DNA from: Microbacterium sp. JZ31
Lineage (GTDB): Bacteria; Actinomycetota; Actinomycetes; Actinomycetales; Microbacteriaceae
Reading direction: 5' to 3'
DNA: 64,000 bases
NCBI RefSeq assembly: GCF_016805985.1
Contig: NZ_CP017661.1
Span: forward strand, 1-64,000
The notes below the pieces were generated by a model, which searched no databases, was not told the DNA's origin, and saw nothing but the letters and a program-made list of their open reading frames with translations. Numbering within the stretch: the stretch's first letter is position 1; each line of letters starts with the position of its first letter. Below are positions 53,288 through 62,300 of this stretch, one piece after another. The position numbers and the translations under genes were made by a program.

Positions 53288-54160
53288 TCAGAACACGATC
53301 GTGTGGTTGCCGCTGCGGATCACGCGGTCCTGCGCGTGCCACAGCACGGCGCGTGAGAGCACGGCACGTTCGACGTCGGCGCCGCGGCGGCGCAGTTCGG
53401 GCGTGCTGTCCGCGTGCGTCACGCGCACGACGTCCTGCTCGATGATCGGGCCCTCGTCCAGGTCCTCCGTCACGTAGTGGGCGGTGGCGCCGATCAGCTT
53501 CACGCCGCGGTCCTTCGCCTTCTGGTACGGGTTGGCCCCGATGAACGCGGGCAGGAAGGAGTGATGGATGTTGATCACGGGCACGCCGACCTTCTGCAGG
53601 AAGTCGCCCGAGAGGATCTGCATGTAGCGCGCCAGCACGACGAAGTCGACATCGGCCTCCGCCAGGTGGCGCAGGATGGCCGCCTCCGACTCGCTCTTGT
53701 CGGGGCCCTTCTGGGACGGCACGTGCACGAACGGCACGCCGAAGGAGGCCACGTCGTCGGCCGTGCGGGTGTGATTCGAGATCACCATCGGGATCTCGAC
53801 GGGCAGCGAGCCGCGCCGGTGCCGCCAGAGCAGGTCGAGCAGGCAGTGGTCCTCGGTCGACGCCAGGATCGCCATGCGCTTGGGGATCGAGATGTCGCGC
53901 AGGCGCCACGTCAGGCCGAACGGTGCGAGCGTGGCGGCGAGGTCGGCCTCGAGCTCGCCCATCGCGCCCTCGAGCCCCGACCGGTGGAACACCACGCGCT
54001 GGAAGAAGTCGCCGCCGACGGGATCGGTCGAGTGCTGGTCGAGGGAGACGATGTTGCCGTCGTGCCGCGCGAGCAGCGCGGTCACGGCCGCGACGATCCC
54101 GTGCTGGTCGGGGCCGGACACGATCAGGCAGGCGTGGTCGGTGAGGCCGTCGATCCGCAT
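53288..54160 (-). CDS. purU: Formyltetrahydrofolate deformylase (copy 2)
   Basis: This 290-residue paralogue of the protein encoded at 43764 has the same ACT domain (CLIVSGPDQHGIVAAVTALL) and hydrolase domain (INIHHSFLPAFIGANPY). Long stretches are identical, such as SGDFLQKVGVPVINIHHS and DVERAVLSRAV, while the N-terminal 60 residues differ more. It regenerates THF and formate from 10-formyl-THF. ATG 54160 gives a length matching copy 1; GTG 54187 would add nine residues. It is divergent from the pca-linked IclR gene, so it may be induced with aromatic catabolism. Confidence 0.92.
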   Translation of the reverse strand: MRIDGLTDHACLIVSGPDQHGIVAAVTALLARHDGNIVSLDQHSTDPVGGDFFQRVVFHRSGLEGAMGELEADLAATLAPFGLTWRLRDISIPKRMAILASTEDHCLLDLLWRHRRGSLPVEIPMVISNHTRTADDVASFGVPFVHVPSQKGPDKSESEAAILRHLAEADVDFVVLARYMQILSGDFLQKVGVPVINIHHSFLPAFIGANPYQKAKDRGVKLIGATAHYVTEDLDEGPIIEQDVVRVTHADSTPELRRRGADVERAVLSRAVLWHAQDRVIRSGNHTIVF

Positions 54161-54296
54161 TCGTCGATCGTATCCAGACCCGCTCACCGGGCTCGTCCCC
54201 GCCGCGTCGCCCGCAGACTGAGATATCGGCTTGCGATGCGGAAGCGATCCGTCAACCCCCTGAGGGAAGGCCGGGCGCCGTGGCTACGGTGTCACC

Positions 54297-55103
54297 ATGT
54301 CGAGCGCCACGATTACCGACAACATCATGGGGATTCCGCCGTCCACCGTCGATGCCGACGGGATGCTCGCCCGGACGATGCGGATCCTGAGCTGCTTCAC
54401 CGCGGATGAGCCCGAACTGTCGGCCTCGCGCCTCGGCTCGCTCACGGGCCTGTCGTCGTCGACCCTGCACCGCATCCTGGCGCAGATGCTCGAGCTGGGC
54501 CTGCTCGCCCGCACGCCCGGACGCCGCTACGCGGTGGGGGCGCGGCTGTGGGAGCTCGGAGAGCTCTCGCCGCTGGCGCTGCGCCTGCGGGAGACCGCGC
54601 TTCCCTACATGTCCCGCCTGTACGAGGCGACCGGCGAGAACGTGCACCTCGCGGTGCTGGACGCGCCCTCGCCGGAGCGGGCGTCCGCGCTGTTCGTGGG
54701 AAGGCTCACCGGTCGCTCGTCGATCCCCACGCTGAGCAGGATGGGCGGCCGCCAGCCGCTCCACACGACGGGAGTCGGCAAGGCGCTGCTCGCGACGCAG
54801 ACCGGGGACTGGATCGAGCGCTTCCTGTCGAGGCCGCTCGAGCGCGAGACCCTGCACTCCATCACCGAGCCCGACGCCGTGCGGGCCGAGATCGATCGGG
54901 CCCGTGCCCGCGGCTACGCGACGACGCGCGAGGAGATGACGCTCGGCAACGTCTCGGTCGCGGCGCCGGTCGGCTCGGTCGCGGGCCTTCCGCCCACGGC
55001 GCTCGGCGTCGTGACGCGCATCGAGGGCGCGGACACGCGACGCCTGGGTGCGCTCGTGACGCAGACGGCCGCCGACCTCGGCCGGGCGCTGCGCTCGTTC
55101 TGA
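54297..55103 (+). CDS. pcaR: IclR-family regulator, probable PcaR-type
   Basis: This 268-residue protein has an N-terminal IclR winged helix (LTGLSSSTLHRILAQMLELGLL) and an effector domain with HTTGVGKALLATQ, TREEMTLGNVSVAAPVG and a final VTQTAADLGRALRSF. It lies 121 bp ahead of pcaHGBDC on the same strand. IclR-family PcaR/PcaU proteins control protocatechuate genes in many bacteria, in response to 3-oxoadipate or protocatechuate. The symbol rests on this context, not on sequence-specific features. Confidence 0.85.
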   Translation: MSSATITDNIMGIPPSTVDADGMLARTMRILSCFTADEPELSASRLGSLTGLSSSTLHRILAQMLELGLLARTPGRRYAVGARLWELGELSPLALRLRETALPYMSRLYEATGENVHLAVLDAPSPERASALFVGRLTGRSSIPTLSRMGGRQPLHTTGVGKALLATQTGDWIERFLSRPLERETLHSITEPDAVRAEIDRARARGYATTREEMTLGNVSVAAPVGSVAGLPPTALGVVTRIEGADTRRLGALVTQTAADLGRALRSF

Positions 55104-55112
55104 CGCGCTCAA

Positions 55113-55129
55113 GTCCCGTAGAATGGGAC
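55113..55129 (+). promoter_or_regulatory. pcaH promoter region with inverted repeat over TAGAAT
   Basis: GTCCC (55113-55117) and GGGAC (55125-55129) flank CGTAGAA, and TAGAAT (55119-55124) is a good -10 sequence. The dyad begins 9 bp after the regulator stop. It could be an operator embedded in the pca promoter, or a small terminator hairpin for the regulator gene. No convincing -35 is present. Confidence 0.4.
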
Positions 55130-55224
55130 GAGCAGCGTCTACTTACGCCACTGAGTGAGAAAACCGGCGCCGCCCGTCGTTCCCGGTGTCAGCCTGAGAC
55201 GACCCGATCGTCGAAGGAGACGTC

Positions 55225-56046
55225 ATGACTGACACCGCGCCCCAGGCGGCCGCGCCGGAGTCGCTCCTCCGGTCCGCGGACTTCCCGCCGCAGGACCAGA
55301 TCACGCGCGAGATCCAGGATCTCCACGCCGGCTTCGCGGAGCGCGTCGCGGGCGGCGAGCAGCTGCCGAAGACCATCCGCGACTTCCCGCCGTACCGCTC
55401 GAGCCTGCTGCGTCATCCGACCAAGAACCCGCGTCTCGTCGACCCCGAGACGATCGAGCTCTTCTCGCCGGCGTTCGGCCAGCGCGACGTGGCCGCCATC
55501 GAGTCCGACCTGACGCTCCAGCACACGGGTGAGCCGCAGGGCGAGCGGATGACCGTGACCGGCCGCCTCCTCGACAGCTGGGGGCGTCCGATCCGCAACC
55601 AGCTGATCGAGATCTGGCAGGCGAACGCCGCCGGTCGCTACATCCACCAGCGCGACCAGCACCCCGCGCCGCTCGACCCGAACTTCACGGGGGCGGGCCG
55701 CACGATCACGAACGACGACGGCGAGTACCACTTCACGACGATCAAGCCGGGCCCGTATCCGTGGAAGAACCACATCAACGCGTGGCGTCCCGCCCACATC
55801 CACTTCTCGGTGTTCGGCTCGGGCTTCACGCAGCGCATCATCACGCAGATGTACTTCCCGGGCGACCCGCTGTTCGCCCTCGACCCCATCTACAACTCCA
55901 TCCGGGATCAGAAGGACCGCGATCGCCTGATCGCGGCGTACGACCACGATCTGACGGTGCCCGAGTTCTCGATGGGCTACCGCTGGGACATCGTCGTCGA
56001 CGGGCCCGACGCCACCTGGTTCGAGCCGGAAGAGGGAGAGCACTGA
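55225..56046 (+). CDS. pcaH: Protocatechuate 3,4-dioxygenase beta subunit
   Basis: This 273-residue intradiol dioxygenase subunit has the family signature LIEIWQANAAGRYIHQ. Its iron ligands appear as Tyr in KPGPYPWKN and Tyr/His in the segment ending RPAHIHFSVFG. The N-terminal helical part (about residues 1-80) is typical of the beta (PcaH) chain. With PcaG it opens protocatechuate between the hydroxyls to 3-carboxy-cis,cis-muconate using Fe3+ and O2. GAAGGAG precedes the ATG. pcaG starts one base after the stop. Confidence 0.95.
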   Translation: MTDTAPQAAAPESLLRSADFPPQDQITREIQDLHAGFAERVAGGEQLPKTIRDFPPYRSSLLRHPTKNPRLVDPETIELFSPAFGQRDVAAIESDLTLQHTGEPQGERMTVTGRLLDSWGRPIRNQLIEIWQANAAGRYIHQRDQHPAPLDPNFTGAGRTITNDDGEYHFTTIKPGPYPWKNHINAWRPAHIHFSVFGSGFTQRIITQMYFPGDPLFALDPIYNSIRDQKDRDRLIAAYDHDLTVPEFSMGYRWDIVVDGPDATWFEPEEGEH

Positions 56047-56047
56047 C

Positions 56048-56626
56048 ATGTCGATCGGTCAGAAGACACTCGGTGAGAAGACGCTCGAGCCCACGGCCGG
56101 GCAGACCATCGGCCCGTTCTTCAAGTTCGGTCTCGAGTACGACCGGATGAACGAGGTCGCCTTCCCGCACAGCCCCGGAGCCATCGTGCTGACCGGCGCG
56201 ATCTACGACGGCGCGGGCGCGCCGATCCCCGACGCCGTGATCGAGATCTTCGGTGCGGACGCGGACGGCTCCGTCCCGGACGCGCGCGGCTCGCTGCACC
56301 GCGACGGCTACTCGTTCACGGGCTTCGGCCGGGCCATGACGACCGACGAGGGCCGCTTCCACTTCTGGACGCGCAATCCCGGACCGGTCGGCGGACGGGC
56401 GCCCTTCATCGCCGCGATCGTCTATGCGCGCGGCCTGCCCGACAAGCTGCACACGCGCATCTACCTGCCCGAGCACGAGGACCTGCGCGCGGCCGATCCG
56501 TTCCTGTCGCAGCTGAGCGAGGCCGAGCGCGCGTCGCTCACCGCCACCCGCACGCCCGAAGGGTACCTTCGCCACGACATCCACCTGCAGGGCGACAAGG
56601 AGACTCCCTTTATTGTCTTCGGATAG
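56048..56626 (+). CDS. pcaG: Protocatechuate 3,4-dioxygenase alpha subunit
   Basis: This 192-residue chain has the alpha-subunit opening TAGQTIGPFFKFGLEYD, the intradiol domain core IPDAVIEIFGADADG, and FTGFGRAMTTDEGRFHFWT. The alpha chain lacks some iron ligands of the beta chain, as normal. It pairs with PcaH in the dioxygenase. The reading frame ends at 56626, with the pcaB frame opening within its last codons. Confidence 0.95.
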   Translation: MSIGQKTLGEKTLEPTAGQTIGPFFKFGLEYDRMNEVAFPHSPGAIVLTGAIYDGAGAPIPDAVIEIFGADADGSVPDARGSLHRDGYSFTGFGRAMTTDEGRFHFWTRNPGPVGGRAPFIAAIVYARGLPDKLHTRIYLPEHEDLRAADPFLSQLSEAERASLTATRTPEGYLRHDIHLQGDKETPFIVFG

Positions 56627-58163
56627 GACCGCATTGCCTTCTGACGTCTCTCGCGCCGGGCTCGATCAGGGGCTGCTGTCGCCCGCGACGGCCGGACAGG
56701 AAGCTCCGGTCACCGACGATGCGGTGCTCGCCGCCCTCGTGACGGCCGAGATCGGCCTCGTGGAGGCGTACGCCGCGGTCGGCGGTCTCGACCAGGTGCG
56801 CGATCGCGCCGGCGTGGTCGCCGAGGCGCGCGAGCTGCGCGCGGCCCTCGCGACCGAGGACGGGCGAGCAGCCCAGCTGGACGCGCGCGCGCTTGCGCTC
56901 GCCGGCATCGCGGGCGGGAACCCCGTGATCCCGCTCGTGAAGGAGCTGCGCGGGGTGGCCGGCATGCTCGTGCGCCCCTGGGTGCACCGCGGGGCGACGA
57001 GTCAGGACATCCTCGACACGGCGCTGATGATCGTCGCGAAGGACGCCGTCGGACACGTGCTCGCGGGCCTCGACACGACCGCGGAGGCACTGGAGCGCTT
57101 CGCGCGCGAGCACCGCGACGAGACCGCCGCGGCCCGCACGATCACGCAGCACGCCGTGCCGACGACCACGGGCCTGCGCGCCGCGAACTGGCTGCGCGCG
57201 ATCCGCCGTTCGCGCGGGCGGCTCGCCGCGGCGCGCGATGCGCTGCCCGCGCAGCTCGGCGGCGCGGGGGGAACGCTCGCGTCGTTCGTCGAGATCCTGG
57301 GCGGGGAGCGCGCGGCCCGGCTGCCGGCGGCGTTCGCCGAGGCCGTGGGGCTCGCCGCGCCGGACGCCCCCTGGCATACCGCGCGCTGGCCCGTCACCGA
57401 GCTCGGCGACGCGCTCGTGCAGGCGCTGGACGGGCTCGGCGTGCTCGCGGCGGATGTCGCGACGCTCTCACGCACCGAGATCGGCGAGCTCGCGGAGGGC
57501 TCCGGCGGCGGCTCGTCCGCCATGCCGCAGAAGCAGAACCCGGCGCGCTCGGTGCTGATCCGCTCGGCCGCGCTGCGCGCTCCGCATCTCGGGGCCACGC
57601 TGCACACGGCCGCGGCGCTGGCGGTGGACGAGCGCCCCGACGGCGCGTGGCACGCGGAATGGCCCACGCTGCGCGAGCTGCTGCGTCTCGCCCTCGGCGC
57701 CGCCGCGAACGCGGCCGACCTCGCCGAGGGGCTGCACGCGGACGCCGCCGCGGTCGCGCGCAACCTGACGACGACGCGCGGGCTGATCGTCGCGGAGCGC
57801 CTGTCGATCGTGCTCGGACCGATCCTGGGCTCCGAGAAGGTGTCCGACATCGTCCGCACCGCGGGCCTGGGCGGCGATCTCGGGCTGCTCGTGCACAACG
57901 CGCTCGCCGCGGCGAACACGGCCGTGCCGTCCGGCATCGACGACCTGCTCGACCCGGCCGCGTATACGGGCCTCGCCGGCCGGCTCGTCGACGGCGACCT
58001 GCGCGACGCGCCGCGGATCGAGGTCGTCGATCCCACCGCTCCGGCACCGGACGAGGCCCCCGGACCGTACGACCCGTTCGACGACGGATCGCAGCTGCCG
58101 CCGCCGCGGCCGCGCGGATTCGATCCGTTCGCAGACCACTTCGGCCAGGGAGACGACCGATGA
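56613..58163 (+). CDS. pcaB: 3-carboxy-cis,cis-muconate cycloisomerase
   Basis: This roughly 516-residue member of the fumarase/aspartase superfamily has the signature GGGSSAMPQKQNPARSV, and HRGATSQDILDTAL near the substrate site. It converts 3-carboxymuconate to 4-carboxymuconolactone. No ATG or GTG is available before the conserved region. TTG 56613 overlaps pcaG by 14 bases; TTG 56634 with AGGA upstream is an alternative. It carries an unusual Pro/Asp-rich C-terminal tail (residues about 465-516: EVVDPTAPAPDEAPGPYDP), beyond the usual end near 450. Confidence 0.92.
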   Translation: MSSDRTALPSDVSRAGLDQGLLSPATAGQEAPVTDDAVLAALVTAEIGLVEAYAAVGGLDQVRDRAGVVAEARELRAALATEDGRAAQLDARALALAGIAGGNPVIPLVKELRGVAGMLVRPWVHRGATSQDILDTALMIVAKDAVGHVLAGLDTTAEALERFAREHRDETAAARTITQHAVPTTTGLRAANWLRAIRRSRGRLAAARDALPAQLGGAGGTLASFVEILGGERAARLPAAFAEAVGLAAPDAPWHTARWPVTELGDALVQALDGLGVLAADVATLSRTEIGELAEGSGGGSSAMPQKQNPARSVLIRSAALRAPHLGATLHTAAALAVDERPDGAWHAEWPTLRELLRLALGAAANAADLAEGLHADAAAVARNLTTTRGLIVAERLSIVLGPILGSEKVSDIVRTAGLGGDLGLLVHNALAAANTAVPSGIDDLLDPAAYTGLAGRLVDGDLRDAPRIEVVDPTAPAPDEAPGPYDPFDDGSQLPPPRPRGFDPFADHFGQGDDR

Positions 58164-58930
58164 CGCAGCCCGCCCTCGCATTCACCCCGCCCGCCGGGCC
58201 CGACGGAGCGCCCCTGCTCGTGCTCGGTCCCTCGCTCGGCACCTCGACGATCCTGTGGGAGGACGTCGTGCCGCACCTGGGCGCCTATCGCGTGACCACA
58301 TGGGACCTGCCCGGACACGGCGCGGCGAAGCCCGCGACCGAGCCGTTCACGGTCGGGGAGGTCGCCGACGCCGTCGCGGAGGGCATCCGCGAACTGGGCG
58401 CGCCGGCGCTGTACGCCGGGGTGTCGCTCGGCGGTGCGACCGGGCTCGAGCTGCTGCTGCGTCATCCGGATGTCGTATCCGCCGCGGCCATCCTGTGCGC
58501 GTCGCCGAAGTTCGGCGATCCGGCGATGTGGGCGGATCGCGCGGCGCAGGTGCGCACGCAGGGCACGGGCTCGCTGATCGTCGGCTCCGCGCAGCGCTGG
58601 TTCGCCCCGGGTTCGATCGAGCGCCGTCCCGTGCTGACGGGCCGCCTGCTGCACGCCCTGCGCGACGCCGACGACGCGAGCTACGCGCTGTGCTGCGACG
58701 CGCTCGCGCAGTACGACGTGACGCCGCGGCTGGGGGAGATCGCGACCCCCGTGCTCGCGGTGTACGGCGAGCACGACGGCGTCTCGCCCGAGGAGCACGC
58801 GCGGACGATCGCCGAGGGCGTGCACGACGGCCGGATGGCCCGGATCGACGACGCGTCGCACCTCGCGCCGGCCGAGAGGCCCGACGAGGTCGCGGCCGTG
58901 CTGAACGACTTCTTCGGCGGTGCGCGATGA
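58160..58930 (+). CDS. pcaD: 3-oxoadipate enol-lactonase
   Basis: This 256-residue alpha/beta hydrolase has the nucleophile elbow GVSLGGATG, the oxyanion region GPSLGTSTILWE and TWDLPGHG. The acid is in VYGEHDGVSPEE and the catalytic His in IDDASHLAPAERPD. It hydrolyses 4-oxoadipate enol-lactone to 3-oxoadipate. The ATG overlaps the pcaB stop, and the stop overlaps the pcaC start (both ATGA). It is separate from PcaC, whereas several actinobacteria fuse them as PcaL. Confidence 0.93.
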   Translation: MTQPALAFTPPAGPDGAPLLVLGPSLGTSTILWEDVVPHLGAYRVTTWDLPGHGAAKPATEPFTVGEVADAVAEGIRELGAPALYAGVSLGGATGLELLLRHPDVVSAAAILCASPKFGDPAMWADRAAQVRTQGTGSLIVGSAQRWFAPGSIERRPVLTGRLLHALRDADDASYALCCDALAQYDVTPRLGEIATPVLAVYGEHDGVSPEEHARTIAEGVHDGRMARIDDASHLAPAERPDEVAAVLNDFFGGAR

Positions 58931-59328
58931 GCCGGCCGCTGGGCGAGGGCCTGTCGGACGAGGAGCGCTACGACCAGGGCATGGCCGTGCGCCGCGAGGT
59001 GCTCTCGAATGAGCATGTCGACCGTGCCACCGCGAACCAGACCGCGCTGAGCGCCGACTTCCAGGACTTCATCACGCGCGTGGCGTGGGGCGACGTGTGG
59101 TCGCGTCCCGCGCTGGACCGCCGGTCGCGGTCCGTCGCGGTGCTGTCGTCGCTCATCGCCCACGGCCACCACGAGGAGCTCGCGATGCATCTGCGCGCCG
59201 CGATCCGCAACGGTCTGACGATCGACGAGATCCGCGAGGTCATCCTGCAGTCGGCCATCTACTCCGGCGTCCCCGCCGCGAACACGGCCTTCCGCATCGC
59301 GAACGAGGTCTTCGGCTCCGAGGCCTGA
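58927..59328 (+). CDS. pcaC: 4-carboxymuconolactone decarboxylase
   Basis: This 133-residue protein is of the carboxymuconolactone-decarboxylase/AhpD-like fold. It opens YDQGMAVRREVLSNEHVDRA, then has WGDVWSRPALDRRSRSVAVL, HGHHEELAMHLRAA and ILQSAIYSGVPAANTAF. It decarboxylates 4-carboxymuconolactone to the enol-lactone that PcaD hydrolyses. It is the last gene of the cluster here; the CoA-transferase and thiolase (pcaIJ, pcaF) needed to finish the pathway are not in the window. Confidence 0.94.
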   Translation: MSRPLGEGLSDEERYDQGMAVRREVLSNEHVDRATANQTALSADFQDFITRVAWGDVWSRPALDRRSRSVAVLSSLIAHGHHEELAMHLRAAIRNGLTIDEIREVILQSAIYSGVPAANTAFRIANEVFGSEA

Positions 59329-59350
59329 GCGTCCGCGCCTCGCGGTGCGC

Positions 59351-59367
59351 GCGCCGAGACTCGGCGC
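59351..59367. terminator. Hairpin between pcaC and cydDC
   Basis: GCGCCG (59351-59356) pairs with CGGCGC (59362-59367) around an AGACT loop, in the 40-bp gap between convergent stops. It is a reasonable bidirectional terminator, though it lacks a T-tract. Confidence 0.5.
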
Positions 59368-59368
59368 C

Positions 59369-62300
59369 TCACGCGAGGGTCAGTACGCGGTCGCCGGGGC
59401 GGCGGTCGTCGGCACGGTGCGAGACGAGCAGCACGATGCGGTCCTCCGTGGCGCGGCGGAGGTCCGACATCATGGCGGCGGCGGTGGGCGCATCGAGGTG
59501 CGCGGTCGGCTCGTCGAGCAGGATGACCTCCGCCCGCGTCAGCAGCGCGCGCGCGACCGCGAGGCGCTGACGCTCGCCGCCCGACAGTGCGGATCCCCCG
59601 GGGCCGACACGCGTGTCGAGGCCCCGCGGCAGGGTGCGCAGCAGAGGACCGAGGCCCACGCGATCCAGGACCGCGGTCATCTCCGCGTCGGACGGCGCAT
59701 CCGCGCGGGCGCGCGCGAGCAGGAGGTTGCCGCGCAGCGTGGAGTCGAACACGTACGCGTCCTGCGGGCACCACGCCACGCGCGCGCGCCACGCGTCCGC
59801 GTCCAGATCCGCGAGCGGGACGCCGTCGACGCGCACGGCCCCCGCCGCCGCGGGAAGCGCGCCCATCACGATCGACAGCAGGGTGGACTTGCCGGATCCG
59901 CTCGGTCCCTCGACGACGAGCCACTCGCCCGCGCGCGCGACGCCGTGGACGCCGGAGAAGACCTCCGTGTCGCCGTAACGGGCCGCGAGCGCGTGGAGCG
60001 CGATCTCGCCGATCCGCGCCGCGGGGCGGGGAGCGGGGACGGACTCGTGCGACGGACCGTGATCGTCCTCCGCATGCGTCCGCGCTCCGTCGGGGCGGGC
60101 GGACAGGGTCGCGATCCGCGTCCGCACCTCGCGCAGCGCGGGCAGCCGGTGGGCGGCGGCGACGAAGTCGGCGAGCGGCTCGAGTGTGGCGAGCGCGAGC
60201 AGCGCGATCACGCACGTGAGCTCGGCGGGCGATCCGGTCGACAGCAGCGGCGCCGCGACGGCGAGCAGCGTGGTGGCGAGCACCACCACCGCGCCCCCGA
60301 GTCCCGCACCCCACGCGACGCGACGCTCGGCGCGGGCGAGCCGGGCGTCCGCCTCGGCCAGCACGTCGAGCGCGCGGTCCGCCACGCGGTTGCCGCGCAG
60401 ATCGGCGGCCGCGGCGGACAGCGCGGCGGTGCCCCGCACGACCTCCGAGCGTCCCGCGATCCGGGCGCGCTGGGCGCCGCGCGCGGCCGCGATGGCGAGC
60501 ACGGCGCCGACGACGGCCGCGGCCGTGAGCGTGACGAGGACGACGCCCGTCAGATGCGGCTGCACGAGCGCGGTCGTGAGCGTGACGCCGACGAGGGACA
60601 GCGCTCCGACCGCGAGCGGCGGGATCACGCGCGGCAGCAGGTCGCGCAGCTCGTCCGCCAGCACCACGAGGTAGTCGACGGGCGTTCCGCCCTCGAGCAG
60701 GCGGCGCGATCCCGCCCCGCGCGCCGCGATCGCGTGCCACAGGCGCAGGCGCAGCGCGTCGACCATCCGGAACGCGGCCTCGTGTGTGAACAGCCGCTCG
60801 GTGTACCGCGCCAGGGAGCGGCCGATGCCGAAGAAGCGCACGCCGACGATCGCGACGAGCAGGTACATGATGTACTCCTCGACGCTCGCTCGCACGATGA
60901 GCCATCCGGACACCGCGCTGAGCGCAAGTCCCATCCCGACCGCGGCGAACGCGAGCAGGATGCCGAGGAGCCAGGGGAGGAGCGGGCGCTCGGGGGCACG
61001 GTCCCGACGCTCGGCGGTCTCCACGCGCTGCGGACGATCGACGCGGTGTGCGCCCGCGTCGCCGACCGCGCGGCGGAGTGTGGCGGCGGAGTCGACGCCG
61101 CGGGAACGGCCCGGCGCGTCGACCCGCACGGACCTCTCCGCGAGCGCGAGGGTCTCCGGCTCGTGCGTGGCGAGCACGACCGTGGTGCGCGCCGCGCGCG
61201 AGCGGATCGCGGCGCGCACACGGTCGGCCGACGCGCGATCCAGGTGGGCGGTGGGCTCATCGAGCACGAGCAGCGTCGCGCCCCGGTCGACGCGCGCCAG
61301 CGCCCGCGCGACGGCGAGGCGGCGCAGCTCGCCCGGGCTGAGCTCGGCGATGCGCGCATCCGCGACGTCCGCGAGGCCCAGCTCGGCGAGCGCCGCGACG
61401 GGATCGGGCGCGCCGAACAGCACGAGCTCCTCACGAGGGGTGTCGGCGAAGCCGCGGGGCGCCTGCGGGGCGTACGCGACGCCGTCGGCGCCGTGGAGGG
61501 ATCCGCTGACCTCCGCGTCCGCCGGCAGCGTGCCCGCCAGCGCGGCGAGCAGCGTCGATTTGCCCGATCCGCTCGGGCCGGTGATCGCCGTGGTGCCCTC
61601 GAGTCGTGCGTCGAGCGGTCCGAACGCCGACGCGGCCCGCCCCGGATAGCGGACGGCGAGGCCGCGAAGCGTGACGGCCCCGCGAGGAGAGGCGGCATCC
61701 GTCTTCCCGACCGGTCGCTCGTCCGGCGAGCGGCGCGACGGCCCGGCGAGGATCTCGCGCACCCGCTGCAGCGCCGAGAGCCCGTTCTGCGACGCGTGGA
61801 ACGCCGTCCCCACCTCGCGCACGACGGCGAAGCACTCGGGCGCGAGGATCAGCACGAGCAGGGCCGCCTCGAGCGGCACGGTGCGCTCCATGAGCCGCAG
61901 CCCGAGGAACACCGCCACGACCGCGACCGAGATCGTCGCGATGAGCTCGAGCACGAGGGCGGACAGGAACGCCCAGCGCAGCGTCTCCTGCGTGCGGGTG
62001 CGGTATGCGCGCTGCACGCCGTCGAGAGCACGCGCCTGCTCGGCGACGCGGCCGAGCCCGACCAGCACAGGCAGTCCGCGCGCGAGCTCGGTGAGGTGAT
62101 CGGCGAGGCGGGACAGCGCGCCGAGCGCCTCGTCCGTGCGCGCCTGCGTGTGCCGGCCGATGAGCGCCATGAAGAACGGCACGAGCGGCACCGTCAGCAC
62201 CACGACGAGCGCGCTGACCCAGTCGGCGCCGAGGATCCGCAGGCCGACGATCGCGGGAACGACGACCGCCGCGATCAGGGCGGGAAGGCTCCGCACGTAG

